This document shows, in pieces, positions 27,801 to 41,811 of a stretch of 64,000 nt of DNA. A program made the translations under genes and the position numbers. Numbering within the stretch: position 1 is the stretch's first letter; the number at the start of each line of letters is the position of its first letter. The stretch is from Cottoperca gobio. Lineage: Eukaryota; Chordata; Actinopteri; Perciformes; Bovichtidae. Under the pieces are notes generated by a model. The model was not told where the DNA came from. It saw only the letters and a program-made list of their open reading frames with translations, and made no database searches. Where the stretch lies: the NCBI RefSeq assembly GCF_900634415.1, contig NC_041370.1, positions 15,488,835-15,552,834 on the forward strand. The letters are read 5' to 3'.

Positions 27801-30800
27801 CTCCTGACTGAGTCAAACTCCATTGGTGCTGCAAGGCAATGCAAACAAACCAATTAGAGAAGGTTTGCGGCAGAGCCTGAAATTTAAAAGCAATAAACAA
27901 TCAGGTAGATAGACAGCCCCCAAAATTAGATACACACACTAGAGGTCTATTATCTCATCTCCCAGTTAACAAGCAAGTGCTTGATTAACAAACAAGGGGC
28001 TTAACAAGCTCTGATTGTTTAACAATGGGCTTGCATTAGGGGATGATTTTTAGACTGATGATTTATTCCAAAACGAAAAGGGGATGATCTGGTTGCCATC
28101 AACGGACCAATAAATTTGAAGTAATGAAACTTCTAACACGTCGATTTCTGATGATGTTGTTCTAGTCATAAGAGAGTCTGATTACACATCCAAATGTGAC
28201 CTTAAAATCACCATGTTTGTTCCAAATGTTAAAAGATGGGAAGCCCCTCAACCAAAATTCAAAACTCAACAGTGGAATCCCATGTCACGCCTAAATGGTT
28301 GATAGATCCTTTAATTCAAGGACAACACAACAGCAAAACCAAAGTTATTAGTGTTTTAAAAGACTGTAAAGATTTGTTTACATCAGGATGGGTTTTCCCT
28401 TTACACAGTTTTTTAATACAAAATGGAGCTCCGGATATATTGCATACGGGAGAGGTATATGTTATGGTGTGGTTTAGTACAGGTAAAACAGCAAGTAGTA
28501 TAGAACACACACTTTTATAAGTATATGCGCACTCTGATCATCATAAAGTGCACTCTCTCAACAAAACCAGGTGTTGCAACTGACATACATTGAGTGCAAA
28601 GACGGCAGTCGTAGAAGAAGCTTGTACCAAAGTGTAGCTTCTGAAGCCGCTTTGTGTTTTCTTCTTCTTTTGTTCTGCTGTTACCATCAAACAGTGACCA
28701 TAAAGGAGGCCAATGAGATGAAATAGAGACAGAAAGGGATGCCTCCGGGCAATTCAACCACTCTCAACTCCTCCATGAATGTCAGTTATTTTCAGACAGC
28801 GAAGACAAACGCTGTCTGTGATGATTTCAATTATTCTGAGAACCCGGAGTATGAATGGATTTCACACTACAAGATGAATTCTTTACGTGTGCATCGCAAT
28901 GAAACAATGATTATAAAGGAATTGGCCACTTTCTGTTAATTTGTTCTCAACATGGTTTTGAGGTGACAAGTAGTTCATTGAGTTTGACTTATTGTGCCAT
29001 TCACCAGTTACTTATATAATAAGAAAAGTCAAGTGTTCCTCACGTCTTCAAAATGTCCTGTCCCTTTAAATCTGCTCATATGCACACTTATTTGTCACTC
29101 AAATGACAATACTAGGTATTTGCTGCACTTCCTACTGCACGGCTGCTGCACCACCCTCAGACAAAATATTTGGAGAAAATCAAAAATGTCATCCCTTTCC
29201 AACAGCAAGAGACTTGTTTTTATTATTATTATTATTATTATTATGGTATGTGACTGTATAAACAGAGTACTTCTGTAATCTAATCATTTAATAACTGCAG
29301 GCCAGTTTGTGTTATCACAACTTCATGTCATTTTCAACATGAAAGTAAAAACACAGTGTTGAGATAAAAATAAGTTGGTTTTGTAATTTCGGTGATGATA
29401 TCATGTCACAGCAACGAATTAGAAGATGAGAAAAAAAAGTGACATATTGTGGGTTGTAGGAGTTATGCCTTACTGCTCTGGTGGTACAAATTCATCATGT
29501 TTGTCACAACTGGAGGATGATATTTTTAATTGCTACAACCTTCAGTGGCACAGACGCCTGGGCTGCCTGGCCTTGAGGGATCAGGCAGTCTGTATGTGTG
29601 TGTACGTGAGATTGCATGCGTATCTGAATATGTGCATGCACGTATGTGTTTGAATGCACAGTGGCTCTACTGCAATCAGGATGATTACAGAAGAGGTGTT
29701 TGTGTGTAATGTGAGTCTCCAGCTTCTTAGTGAAGCAGGGTAAAAGGATATTACGATGTTTAATTAGTAGCTACAGATAGGTAGATCTCACAGGTCTGTG
29801 ATAGAAACTGCAAAGGATCTGTCTATCCAATTTGTATATGACTGACTTCAGAGGTTCAGAAAACATATTTAAGTTCAATATCTGTCTATTAAATTAAATA
29901 ATATTTAGTAAACGGAACAGAAAGAAATGACAAAAAGAATATGTGCATTCATTATGCATTTAGACTTGATAAAGAGACTGTATCTGACATTTGACTATTC
30001 TTCTCTCCGTTACTGCACAGCTTTTCTCTCCACAACATTAGGACCCCCCCCCCACACACACACACACACAAACACTCACACACATTCTTGCACGCATGCA
30101 CTGGCCCCTTTACTAATGATCCCAACCTCAAACACATTTGCATCTTTCTAAATTAGCTTGATTATTTCAGGGTAATTAGCATAAGCGTATGGAAATTAAA
30201 TTGGCTATAGTGGCGTGGTGGCTTCAAGGTGTTTTTCCATGTGATGTGTGGGTAATGGGCTGCATTCGATGATTTCTTACAAGATTTGCGTTCATCTTGT
30301 GTAGTGTAAGGCTGAGGTATTTTCTTTAGATCCCCAAAGCTTAAAAAGGGCTTCTAAATCTGATAGGAACTTTATTGAATAACATTCAATATTAATTAAA
30401 ATGCAAGATAGTCATAGCAAATTGATTGATGAGATAGAAAATTGTGATTTCACCTTTATCTAAGAGTTTTATCTTTGTCTAGACCTAAAACGGTTGAAGC
30501 GGAATAAAATAACAAAGCAAGCAAACTCAGTGATTAGTTTTAGCCAAAAGTCTGTGAGTTTATTAGAAAAGGTTTGACCATAGATTTACAGAATGAAAGA
30601 AACGTAGCCATTTTGTTTCAATGTGTTTAGAGTTTAGAAGCTGTGTGTCATCTTCCTTCATCCTTACCCATGATGCCCTCTGGTTCTACTCATCTACAGT
30701 AATAGGGGCCAGAAATCCATCACACACTAATAACCCAGCCATGGATTATTAATTAATATGTTCAAAGTACTCTCTCTGATTCTAACCCCCTGACCACCAC

Positions 30801-31039
30801 CACCACGGCTAATGTGAACCCTGTGAACTTCTATTCTCTAATGTTCACAAAAGCAGAGGGTGATGAAAGGAAAATGGTATTATTTTTAAGTTTCTTTTTT
30901 TTTCTCTTAAGAATTTAGAGTGCTCACTGGTCATGTTAAGTGGCTTTGTAATTAGAGGTATGTTTCAGAGATGTGCATACATGTACATGTTTTAACAGGA
31001 TGATGAACATTTAATTAAGTTAATGGTGCCATCCCAGAG
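24871..31039. other. Long non-coding stretch
   Basis: Contains a poly(C) run (24896-24908), (CA)n at about 26779-26798, (TTA)n at 29218-29244 and a short CA patch near 30054-30071. An open frame at 28236-28520 (94 codons) has no motif I recognise. Several sections (27630-28060, for example) are AT-rich, complex and repeat-free, as conserved non-coding DNA often is, but one sequence cannot show conservation. Confidence 0.35.
29218..29244. repeat. (TTA)n trinucleotide microsatellite
   Basis: About nine TTA/ATT units. Confidence 0.85.
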
Positions 31040-31076
31040 GCAGGGCATTCAGTGTCTTGCTCAAGGACACATCAAC
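31040..31076. repeat. Possible SINE-core fragment
   Basis: AGTGTCTTGCTCAAGGACAC is a phrase I associate with the conserved central part of fish tRNA-derived SINEs and with related repeats. No tRNA head or tail is visible nearby, so this is at most a remnant. Confidence 0.25.
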
Positions 31077-33842
31077 AAGAATCAGTGTCTCTGTTAGTGA
31101 ATGGACAATGATCTTGAATGCATAATGTGTGCACAAAAAATGAGAAGGCTGTATGCTTTACCACTATGAAGGATTACACAAAGGATACATGAAAACAAAT
31201 AGCGTAGTTGTATCTTTAATGTTAACACCCAGTGGAAAAAGAGACCAATTTGCTATTTTTACAAACACATTTCCTTCGTACGTGAACGTTTCCACTGGTC
31301 TCCCACTGTATAAGGCCTGGTGAAGAACTGGCAAATAAAACTACATGGTATCAGGAAAGATTGACATAATAACATTAAATCCTCATAACTAAACAATAAA
31401 ATAGATTGATTCTCATTGTCTTCCAAATTGATCATTTTCTTATCTGATGATCAGCAGGAGCGGGTCATTTGTCCCGCTATGACTGCTATGATTATGTTTA
31501 GCCATAAACACTATTTGTTATTGTAGGGAAATGTGGTTAATGTTGGCTGTTGGTCGTAAACAGGAAACTAACAGCAGTATTCCACATCCAAGTACTTTGT
31601 TGACCCATCCATCCACCAATACCCCCTCCCTGCAAAGTTAATGGGTTCTAAACCACAACATGCCATTTGAACCGTTGCTCATCACAGGCAACAATCACTA
31701 TTTCCATGGAAAAACATAAACATACTATTAGGCCTTTGAACAAACTTCAAGTGCTGTCACTTTTCTTGTTACTACCGTCTTCCTCATGGTTAAAAGAACA
31801 GCATTGATTGTAGGAGGTAGTCTCCCTTGTCACACACTTTGTACGACCAATGATCCACCCCAACCTCCTTCCTTTTTGTGATGGTGTAAGAAAATCACTA
31901 TTTCTTCTATTTTGCAGTTTGGAAAAACAAAAAATGTAATATAGAGCTAATCTATGCAAACCAAACATAACCAAAGTTTAAGGTTAAAGCTTTTTGGTCT
32001 GTTGTCTAATTCAATGATTCAACCGACGCTTCGGAGCAAACTGTCCCATTGTCACAATGTTAAAACAAATATGTGGTCAAGATGGTGAGAAAGCATTGGG
32101 CCACTGTGAGCACAATTTTCCACTCACATTAACAAAGAAATCTACCCATACACCATATTTACCCTTGGGAACGTATGTATTTACAGTAAAATATACATGA
32201 GAATAACTTTATTCATAGCTCATTGGTTCTCTCTCTGCCTCTCTCTCTCTCTTCCTCTCACTTCACAGGCACAAACATGTGTGCCTGCACACAGATACCA
32301 CTGATATATGATACCGTCTAGTGCTATATATTGGGGGTAATGATAACATTTATGAGCATGATACTTTTCCACAGAGGACTGCTTTAGGTTATTGATGAGT
32401 CTCAGTGTGTACCATTACTTATGAATGAAAAGAAGGCGAAAGAGAAGAGAGAGATAGAGATGAGAAGAAGGTATGGATGTTATAGCCACATCCCTTGAAC
32501 TATATTTCATCAAAGCTCACGGCTGGAGACTCTGTTGTCATGGACAACGCTCACAGGGCTTCCTTAACCCAATGTATACTTCTTTTTTTTTTTGCTCTGG
32601 GGTTACTTTCATGAGCTTTCTGATTGATTTGATAGCCTACTGTGGCGAGAGACAAGAAAGAGGAGAGCAGGGAGGAAGGAACCGGTATATGCAAAACTTT
32701 AAAATGGAAAAGAATGATATACACATATCCATGAAAAACATGTATTCACCTATAAGGATTCCCAAGTGGTGGCACTCTTGCACTTGTTAACAAGGTGTGT
32801 ACATTTAAAATCTGAATAAAAAACATGTATTAGCAGAAAGAATTGCTTAAGAGTTTAGCTGTTTCATCTTGGGGCTTCATAAACCACCGTTAGACCGATA
32901 AGTAGAATACATATCTACACTTTGCGTTTGAACCAAGAGAAATGTAATTAACCACAGCAAAGTCATAGCTAATTGGAAAAAAAAAGTGGGAATTATTTTT
33001 ATGTATTTCATGTCAGTGAGGCCGCATATTACATGTGAAGTCAATCAGAACGTCTACTTGTTCATTCACTTTGATGAAAGGAAGAGGGGGAAACGACAGA
33101 CGGGGAGAGATACAGTACAGTATATGGACAAGATAGCCCCAGAAAGGAGGAAAACATATATTTTTTAAGAGGCAGAAACAGGATGCAAAAAAGAGGAGAG
33201 CATATACAGTATGTGTACAAGGAAAGAAATATATTGTACACACATCTTACTGCCTTTTTAACAAATGACGTCATGTCTGATTAATCATCACTAAAACTGG
33301 TTTGTAGCAGAAAAGATTTCTTCATGATTGGTCGGCGTACCAGTTACAGATTTCTGAAGAGGGGAACTCTTCCATGATGGTAGCGCCCTCCCTGATCGGT
33401 GGAAACTTATCAAAACTTATCGATATCGCTGTAATTTACAAATGAGTCAGACAATGTTGCTTCTAAAAATGTAGTTTAAAATCTAATTTATAGCTGCTAC
33501 AGAAGCAGAATAAAACCTCATAATCACTGCACAGTCTGATAACATCTTAAATAAGATCAATATTCATATTGTAAATGTGTTTTTATTGTATGATGAGCTT
33601 AATACTGCAGCGGATTGGTTTAAAGGGATTTTCAGATAGATTTTATGTTCCCACATTTTTGTGTTTCCCAAGAAGTCACTAGTTACAGAAATGTAAGATT
33701 AGAACAAAAAAAGATTAAGCACCAGCATAAAAACATAAACAATAAAACTGTGTTTGCACTGCCAATGGTATTTCCTAAAATATAATCTAGTTACATTTTT
33801 GTGTTAATGATTTTTATTTGAAAATAACCATTCAAGATGTAT
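31077..33842. other. Non-coding stretch
   Basis: No gene seen. AT-rich; a short CT-rich patch near 32230-32260 and a T-run near 32583-32592. Confidence 0.4.
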
Positions 33843-33850
33843 ATCTTAAC

Positions 33851-34032
33851 TAGGCCGAACAATAGATTGCAATATTGCAATATGGACTAGTGCAATATCC
33901 AAATGTTTGTTAAACATAATTTTCAATGAAAATGAGAATAAAGATGCACAAATGATCATTCCCTCCAATATCATGAATCATATCGCAGTTGACAGTCAAA
34001 ATAACTGCAGTTAGAATATTTTTTCTAAATGG
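33851..34032. mobile_element. Short hAT-type MITE with diverged 8-bp target-site duplication
   Basis: The left end is TAGGCCGAAC and the right end is GTTCAGCCCTG (reverse complement CAGGGCTGAAC). The flanks are ATCTTAAC (33843-33850) and ATTTCAAC (34033-34040), matching at 6 of 8. Both fit the hAT target pattern with T at position 2 and A at position 7. The interior (GCAATATTGCAATATGG, CATATCGCAGTTG) is of the kind seen in common fish hAT MITEs. At 182 bp it has no coding capacity and is older than the copy at 21296, judging by its mismatched TSD. Confidence 0.7.
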
Positions 34033-34040
34033 TTCAGCCC

Positions 34041-35244
34041 TGATTTCAACATATCATATGAGTAGAAGAAGACATAATGAGAGGGACAACATTTAAGTAA
34101 GGATATGTTCAATCTAACCTCCAGTCTTATGTTTGTACAGTAATAGGAATGACTAGGCTGTGCTAAACAACACACCTCAAATACGTGTGAAAAACTATTT
34201 TACACGTGAATATGTAAAGCCCAAAGATGACAGAACAAAATCAGACAGGCATGAATCAACCTCTGTTTCTGAAAGCAGTTTCATTAAAGGTGAGAAAATA
34301 AATGTTATTGAACCTTGTGCATTCACACATTAACTGAACTACCTTTTATCAAATACACCAATGTTATAATATCAACATGTATATTTACATAAGAGTATAG
34401 CAATTAAAAACAAACTTGATTTGACAAAAGTCACACAAGTATGTGGATAATGTGAATATATTTGTATTCATACTTGTATCTGTTTGCAGTGGCTTGATTG
34501 ATGGCTTGCATTTTTGTATGCTTGAATAGCAGTAAGGGAATAACTAAGTTGAACTTCCCTTTCATTACATTTTCATCAATCACATCATTTGTATTTCTTT
34601 TGACATCACATCAGAGAGTATTCTTCTTTATTGTACACACTCATTGAGTCTGATTGAGCGACCTGCACCTCATGAAGAAAGTCAATACAGTTTCTGCTTT
34701 TAATTTTGATTACTATGGACACATCTCATAGCATTTCTTTAAGCCTTAATGCAACATACTGTACAGTGTGATGGCAAAAATAATATTCAGGTTTGTTCAT
34801 TTTCACAAGAGATTCAAAGAAAAATGTCTCCTTTTAGTGGGCAAATCAAACGCATCCTGGTTTTGTTTATTGTACGATAAGAGGAAAGGAGAAAAATGAG
34901 CCAAACTAATACTTCTCTTTCCATTAACAACAATTAATAAACCCCTTGTACATTAATTAAACTTTTTGTAAAGAGTCTAATTTTAAATATCACAAAGCTT
35001 TTTCTGGTCTTTATATATGTCTTGTCCCATTAACAAAATCTTCCATTTGTAACAGAGAGCCATGCTACCCATGTACTATCTACAGTAGTTAAGGCCTCCA
35101 AACACAGACTTCAAACTATACGCCTGGTTTCAAAAGTTCAAGAATATGAAAGGAGAAGAAAATAAGCCCTTTTAGCCTAATTGCTCTCAGTAGGAAGTAA
35201 ATAGTTATTAACGTATGGCAAGCAGCAAGAAGGGATTTCAAACT
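34041..35244. other. Non-coding spacer
   Basis: AT-rich; no gene or repeat recognised. Confidence 0.4.
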
Positions 35245-35600
35245 GGGAGGGAGGTGGGAGGAGAACGCTGGAGAAAGAGGGAGGAACACGTCAGGAGAGA
35301 ACGAGAGCAATGAAGGCTGAAAGAAAGGAGGAATGGGAATGAGAGCGGGAGAAAAACAGAGAGACATGGAGTGAGAGAGAAAGCGGGCATCACTCCTGAG
35401 TGACAAAGCCGCTTGCATTTCAGGATTCTCGGCTCTAAAACAATTCTTTCATGTTCTCTCTCTTCCCTTGCATTCTTATTTATCTGTCTCTCCTATCCAC
35501 CGCACCTCCTCCTCTCAGAGGAGTCGCTCATGTTTCCCCCCCATCTCAGTTTCTCTCTCTTTTTCTCTTTCCTTTAATTTTTTTTCTTCTTCTTTGAATA
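35245..35600. repeat. Purine-rich then pyrimidine-rich low-complexity blocks
   Basis: About 35245-35385 is dominated by G and A, whereas 35455-35600 is dominated by C and T. The two blocks are roughly complementary in composition but not an exact inverted repeat. Confidence 0.55.
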
Positions 35601-35762
35601 ATTTACTGCAGCAGGGGAGAGTGGAAGTGCGTTTATTTTGCGTGTGTTTGCGCTTTAAACAGAATGCTTAATGATTGCCGATGGGAGAGAGACTGCATTA
35701 ATCCCATTTATGTTGAGACCTTTTAGATGTACTGACACCCGTGGCAGACAGGCAGGGCCCAG

Positions 35763-35765
<3 letters not shown>

Positions 35766-35832
<67 letters not shown>

Positions 35833-35885
35833 TCGTGTGTGTGTGTGTGTGTGTGTGTGTGCTTGTGCGTGTGTGTGTGTGTGTG
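35766..35885. repeat. Compound (TG)n microsatellite
   Basis: Long TG run interrupted by GCGCGTCGTG near 35828-35837 and by a CT/CG pair near 35861-35868. Confidence 0.95.
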
Positions 35886-38497
35886 AGAGAGGACCAAAAT
35901 GCTGGCTCTGTGCATATACCTCCACCCTCAATCAAGGCGAGGCCTTTAGGGCATCCCCCCTACTCACTACAGTTGATTTGAAAACCCTTCTTATGAAATT
36001 CACATTTTTTTCAAAGTATGTATTTCATACTATTTCTGCATTTCCACAAATATGGGAACCACTTTGAAAACTTGCATCTGAAGGAGGCACATTTCATTGA
36101 ATATAACAGCATATTTTTAAAAATGTTTTCGCAGTGTTTTGCTTCAGGCTCGGGCAAAAGAGAAAAATCAAAGATGGCTCAAAAGAATGAGCAGAAATAT
36201 TAAAAAGATATGTATTTTTATTTCAATTACCATTTGATTTCTTGAAACTCTTAAATATACAATTGCTTTATATTAATATTACACAAGCACAATACAAATC
36301 ATTTGTGCTTTCAGTGCCTGAGAGGAGCTTAATTACAGACTGAAGGGTTTTACATAGAGAAGCAAAGCAATTTAGAGCGGTGACATCATCACACACCAAT
36401 GGAAATCAATCATGCCCTATTAATAAGACTGCAATAAACTGAATGACTGTGAAGGACAAAAATCTTTGGCAATGAGCAGGAAGTGTAGATTAGCGCTTTA
36501 ATCTTTTTCACTACGATGTCACTATACATGTTGGCTTGTTTTTTAAATGAAATATATGTCTGATCTCTAATAAAAACAGATCTCATCTTGGATTTCACAT
36601 AGTGTCATCAGTTGTTAACTTTTAGATCAACTACATGTACGCTAAAGTAATATTGCAAACTAGAAAACACCGCACTGTATAACACCTGCATGCTTTAGAG
36701 CTGCACAATACCTCAGCTTGAGTCCCAAATAGCAAGAAGTAAGAAGTAATACAAGTATGAACATTCTATGCTTACATCAATGTGAGGACAAAACAAATGC
36801 AGTGTTTTGAGAAGGAAGGTGGAAAATATGGCTGCTGTTCCTGGACATTATCTATTGGAGCCTCTGAAGCATCACTTAGTTCATTCATGTAGCTCATTTA
36901 TTGGACTATCTAAAGACCTTGCTCTCTCTAATACTTCACATATTCACCTTGACAGTTATGTACAAGGCTATATTCAAAGTTTAATCTCTGTCATTAATCC
37001 TCTTCTGCCTGCTGCAGCACTTTACACAACTATTTTACACCCTCACAGTTGTGCTCCCCAGCCGTTCTATATGACAAAAGGTCTCTGGCAGTGCTCTTTG
37101 AATTTACTTAATATTTAGTCTCAGTCAGTGTTTGCCTCCAGTATATTGCTTGATGAATTTCTGAGCATATGGCACATTCCTCTGGAGGTCAGCATATGGC
37201 AGCACAGAATTCAGATTTACTTTAGAATATAAAAAAGAAAGAAGTGAAAGAGAAAGAAGAAAACACTGTTGGTTCTCTTTTCCACCCCTGCCTCCCTCCC
37301 TCCCTCTCCTGCTTCCCCCTCCTCTCCATCCATCTGTCTTTTCCCATAGATGGTGGGAAAGTGAAAACAGAGTGAGAGAAAAAAATAAGTGAAGCATCTG
37401 ATGAAACCCACGATGGTGTGCCGGAGCTGATCGGCCCCACAGTGTGGCCACTTTGTGTGTATGTGTGACCATGTGCATGTGTGTACACACGTCTGTTGAT
37501 GCGGGCTGGTGTGTGTTTTGTGTTCACGCACACATGTATGAGAGAGGATATAATTAATGGACTTGTGATTTAGGTATAGGAGAAGCTGTAATGCCATTTC
37601 TTTCAGCTTTTAACACAATGCAAGATGCATCCTTTCTCACCACAGACTTTTGTGTGGAGGTTTTAATGAGATTTCAAGTGTGGCACTATGTAGATTTTCA
37701 ACAATACAGTGTGTATGTGAGAAAACCAGAGGGATCATTTTTATACTCAGTATTATATACTGTACTACAGAAAATCTTTTTTCATTCATTCACTGATTCT
37801 GATTATTTCTCACTTTCACAGTTATCAATAACTAGTTGTTTCATTCCGTGTGTTGTGTGTTGCTAATCATTTACATTATCATTTTGGTACATGCATTGTA
37901 TGTATCATCAACTCTTCATTAAAATGAATTTAACAGAGAGAAAAAGAAAGAGAGGAAGAGAGATACAAAATCCTGGTGCACTTCCAAAGTAATTATTAGT
38001 TTTAATAAATGACTTGTAAAGCATTAAAAATGTAAATGTGTTTTGGGATATGAATTTAGGAAGTTAACCAAAATGATGCTGCTACAAGGACCAACAGTCA
38101 ATATTTGCATACATCTCATACAGTTTTAAACAGGATTACATATTCAGAAAGTTCATGTTCTTCTTGTGCTTCTCCACCCTGAGATGATTTGTTTGGAAAA
38201 CAAGATGTTTCTGTCAGCTGCCTGCTATTGATTTAGGGTATCAACCTTTCCACATGTGAGCTTCAAGTATAACTTATACATTCTTGAGGGAGTTTGTATG
38301 TTTTTGTTCTAATCCAATGTTATGGCCTCAGATTCAGATTGCGGTTATGCAGATGAAGTTAGGCTCATAATGTCATGCTGCAGACATTGCTTTTACATAC
38401 ACATCATATATGTTCTTTTCTTTTAACTCCTGAAACCCCACACTGATTACTCATACTCAGTCTGAAGAGTGATTATTTTAAATAGTCCAGATGCCTG
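35886..38497. other. Non-coding stretch
   Basis: No gene seen. The open minus-strand frames near 37125-37597 lie over a CT-rich patch (37285-37325) and a CA-rich patch (37445-37530) and are not credible. Confidence 0.4.
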
Positions 38498-38521
38498 TCT
38501 GTGTGTGTGTGTGTGTGTGTG
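38498..38521. repeat. Short (TG)n microsatellite
   Basis: About 11 TG units. Confidence 0.85.
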
Positions 38522-38799
38522 CTTTGAAATCAACTTTATGCTAATCCTGTTCCACGCCTTGACAGTGTTAGTGAGCAGAGACATTTGCATAACTAGCTAG
38601 GGCCGTGAACAACAGGAGTCTGTGTGGTTCACGTACAGTACGTAGGTGTGTGTCATTCTTATCTGAGGTGTGTATGTGAGAAAAAAGAGCTTTAAAGAGA
38701 CAGAATGTCTTCTTGCTCGTTTGCTCTTTTACTTTGTCTTAGTTAGAAGTAGGCCTCTGCCTCATTTACACCTACAGAGGTGTGGGATCTGGGAGATTG

Positions 38800-38926
<127 letters not shown>

Positions 38927-39747
38927 CGCATACATATATACACGCTCACAGGGGACCTCTTCTTTACCATAAAGCATATGGCTAAGAGAAGGTGCTTGAC
39001 TTGTGACTTGACCTGACATTAAGTCCCAGCCTTCATTTTCTCTCCTTTCTATCCTTCATGTTTTTTTGCACTTCATAATATACTAAGTGGGAAGAAAGAT
39101 AGATGGATGAATCAATAGACAGAAGCCAGAAATGGATATTTATTTTTCACTGTCTTTGTTTCCCTCTCTATTTCCGTTTATCCCGTCTCCTATTTGCTCT
39201 TGCTTGTTTGTTTATATCATGGAGCCTAACTCCCAGCAGGACATTTGAAGCGGGCAAAGCTGACACACACACTAATACACACACACGCACACACAAACAC
39301 AGACCTCATAGCTGCTGCTGGCACCACGCCATCCTGTCTGGGCCTGTCTATGTGTAGGGGGCGAGCTGTCTGCCCTCATCAGTGCCAACATGTCGCCTAT
39401 ATGTATGCTGCTCCAGGGGGACCTGTGTGTGTGTGTTTGTGTGTGTGTGTGTCCGTATGTTCAGCCCTTTACCGATACCCAGTGACCATGTGCGGACAAC
39501 AAAGCTCATTACTCTGGTGACCTCAATCCCATTTGATATGTGTATCCACATTTTATGGGTATGCAAATACCCACAGAATATATAGGCACAGAGACAATTT
39601 TACATACAATGCAGGTGGATGCAAATGTGAGGGGACACTGATACACCAACATATATTTATGAGAAAAATGTTGCTTCATTGTGCAGCAAGATCTTCACTT
39701 ACTGTACAAACTGTGCATTCAAAGCAATGTTAGACCTCATTTGAATT
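38927..39747. other. Non-coding spacer with weak CA/TG patches
   Basis: Imperfect CA repeats at about 39263-39302 and a TG patch near 39424-39451. No gene. Confidence 0.4.
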
Positions 39748-39972
39748 GCTCCAAAAGCCATGCATATGTTCTTTTGTTCATGCCGAAAACATTGATCAAC
39801 TAAATATAACATACCATAACAAGCCTAAAAGCAACTCATATGTTAAATCATTTGACCTGAGATGTTTCAAACAGAATGCTTTATTTTCCTGTTACAAGCC
39901 TCAAGGCGACGCATATGTTCATGAATAAACTATACAAACAGTGCTATTCAGGTAAACATCGGGTTTCAACAT
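39748..39972. repeat. Diverged 75-bp tandem repeat, about 3 units
   Basis: Units start at 39748 (gctccaaaagccatgcatat), 39823 (gcctaaaagcaactcatatg) and 39898 (gcctcaaggcgacgcatatg), exactly 75 bp apart. The heads are clearly related; similarity falls off inside the unit, and the first two units both end in TAACAA/TTACAA. Confidence 0.4.
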
Positions 39973-41159
39973 TGTAAATAAACTGCATTTGTGACAATTA
40001 TAAAAGTACTTCATACATAATGTACATACATTACTGGTGGACCACTTATGCATACAACAGGACAATTTTGTCTGTTTCATAAATGGCCTTCTTGAGACCA
40101 TAAGCATAAACATCTTTCATAACTAAAAGCAATAACCTTGGACTGGATATTTTTCTTTTTGTATTGAGAACAAACCTAACAGAAAGCTCCCATTGAAAAC
40201 ATATTTGCATTGGATGTCCCTGCGGTAAGATAAAATCAAAGGTCCAGTCACATGTCCCACTGGGGAAATTTCTACTTAAATATCTACAAATGAAAGCCAA
40301 TCTCTTACAAAGCTGGATTCAAATTGGAAGCAGATTGGAGTCAAAGAAATACTTTTTGAGATTCTAAACCTAAATATTTAGATGTCTTTCTTACATTTAC
40401 AATCACAGCTCCAACTAATCTAATTTGCCATTCTCCCTCAGTGCAGCATCTGCACATTGTTGTTATGCGAGTCTAGTCAGTTTAGTAGTAGTCTAGTAGT
40501 TTTTAGGGCATTTATATCAGGTTCAATAGGGTGAACGCTTATAATTATGGGGATTCGACTGCTGCTTACCCAATAGGTAGTGTCTGTTTCACTCAGAACT
40601 AGGTCTGAATAGTCAAATCTGGGTTAACATTTAATTTTTTTTAAGTCAGTTTGTCCAGACTAAAGAGGATCTATGAAAAATAAAAACATAAGTGTTTATT
40701 TTAATGTGTTGACATCTTTTTCAAGTCATTTTATCTTTTTAAAAAGCCACAAGCTGTCCAACTCCAAAGCCCTGTAAGGGTAATTGCCCTTCTCCCTTAT
40801 CATGACAGGCATTTGCACATTCCACTGACACATTGGTCCTTGCTGGCATTTGCCGATGAGGCAGAAGGGCAGTGTCATATACATCCATGCACCCCAGCAT
40901 AGACGGACACACACATACTTACGCTTGAGTTTGCAAGGGTGCACACTCACACACAGGTGCAGACACAAGGGTAGATTGTAGCACACATACATACAGAAAA
41001 ATTGCTTTTTTGTCTTTGTGTTTTCTATGTATGTGTGTCTTGAGCATGAGAGACGGGGCAGCAGTGCCGGGAAGTGTCGGAGCCGACAGTGAGCACGCTC
41101 AGTAGGTCCCCTGAGCCACGGAACACTGATCTTTATGTCACTCTTTTCTCTGTCAGCCA

Positions 41160-41162
<3 letters not shown>
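39973..41162. other. Non-coding spacer
   Basis: No supported gene. A 183-codon open minus-strand frame at 40726-41277 depends on the CA-type repeats at its N-terminal end and has no domain features. Confidence 0.4.
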
Positions 41163-41216
<54 letters not shown>

Positions 41217-41253
41217 CATGTGTGTGTGTGCGTGCGTACGTGTGTGTGTGTGC
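41163..41253. repeat. Compound TG/CG microsatellite
   Basis: TG run with frequent CG interruptions (CGCGTGTGCGTGTGCG and CGTGCGTACG), giving a long alternating purine-pyrimidine tract. Confidence 0.9.
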
Positions 41254-41811
41254 AAGGCACAAGCAATGAGGAAACAAGAGGACTCGGCCTTGCTTTGAAC
41301 TCTGTCACTTTGTTATAAGTCACTGCTTTATGCTGTCTGCATACTCTCTGTTTGAGCTTTTAACTGCTTCTCACTGCAGTTTACGTCTTATCTATTTATT
41401 TAGTTTCCTAACTCCAACTGTCTTCCTTCTCTATCATTACATTCCACAGTTCTCTTACAACAGGACGATTACTTGGGAGATGAAACAATACACCAAAAGG
41501 CGCATTTGACATTCTGTAATTATAGCAATAGGCAGCAGGTGTTTGTACAGACATACACCTCTCCCTCAAGGTCTACGCATGTGGTCTTGTTACAACTTGA
41601 AGATCTAATCACCACTAAAAGTTGTTTGATCTCAAAACACATGGAAAAGTTCCATGTATTGCAGCTCCTTCCACTTCCCAGGCATCAGCTCCTTGTGATC
41701 CTGACTATGGGTTGGGTTGAGGCAAACATACTGCCTTCTTTGCTTTCAGGGGATTTACTGCAATATATTAAAAAAAATGCTATATGTCCTCATTGCAAGA
41801 ATTTATATATT
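41254..41811. other. Non-coding spacer
   Basis: No gene. An open frame running from 41473 into the ATCC array at 41812 is an artefact of that array. Confidence 0.45.

Noticed and set aside
28236..28520. 94-codon + strand frame with mixed composition
   Set aside because: It has a reasonable amino-acid mix, but no family, splice site or promoter is recognised. Length is within chance for this much sequence. It would need conservation evidence.
40726..41277. 183-codon minus-strand frame
   Set aside because: Its N-terminal third is a CA-repeat translation. The rest has no motif, and the overall composition is that of non-coding DNA.
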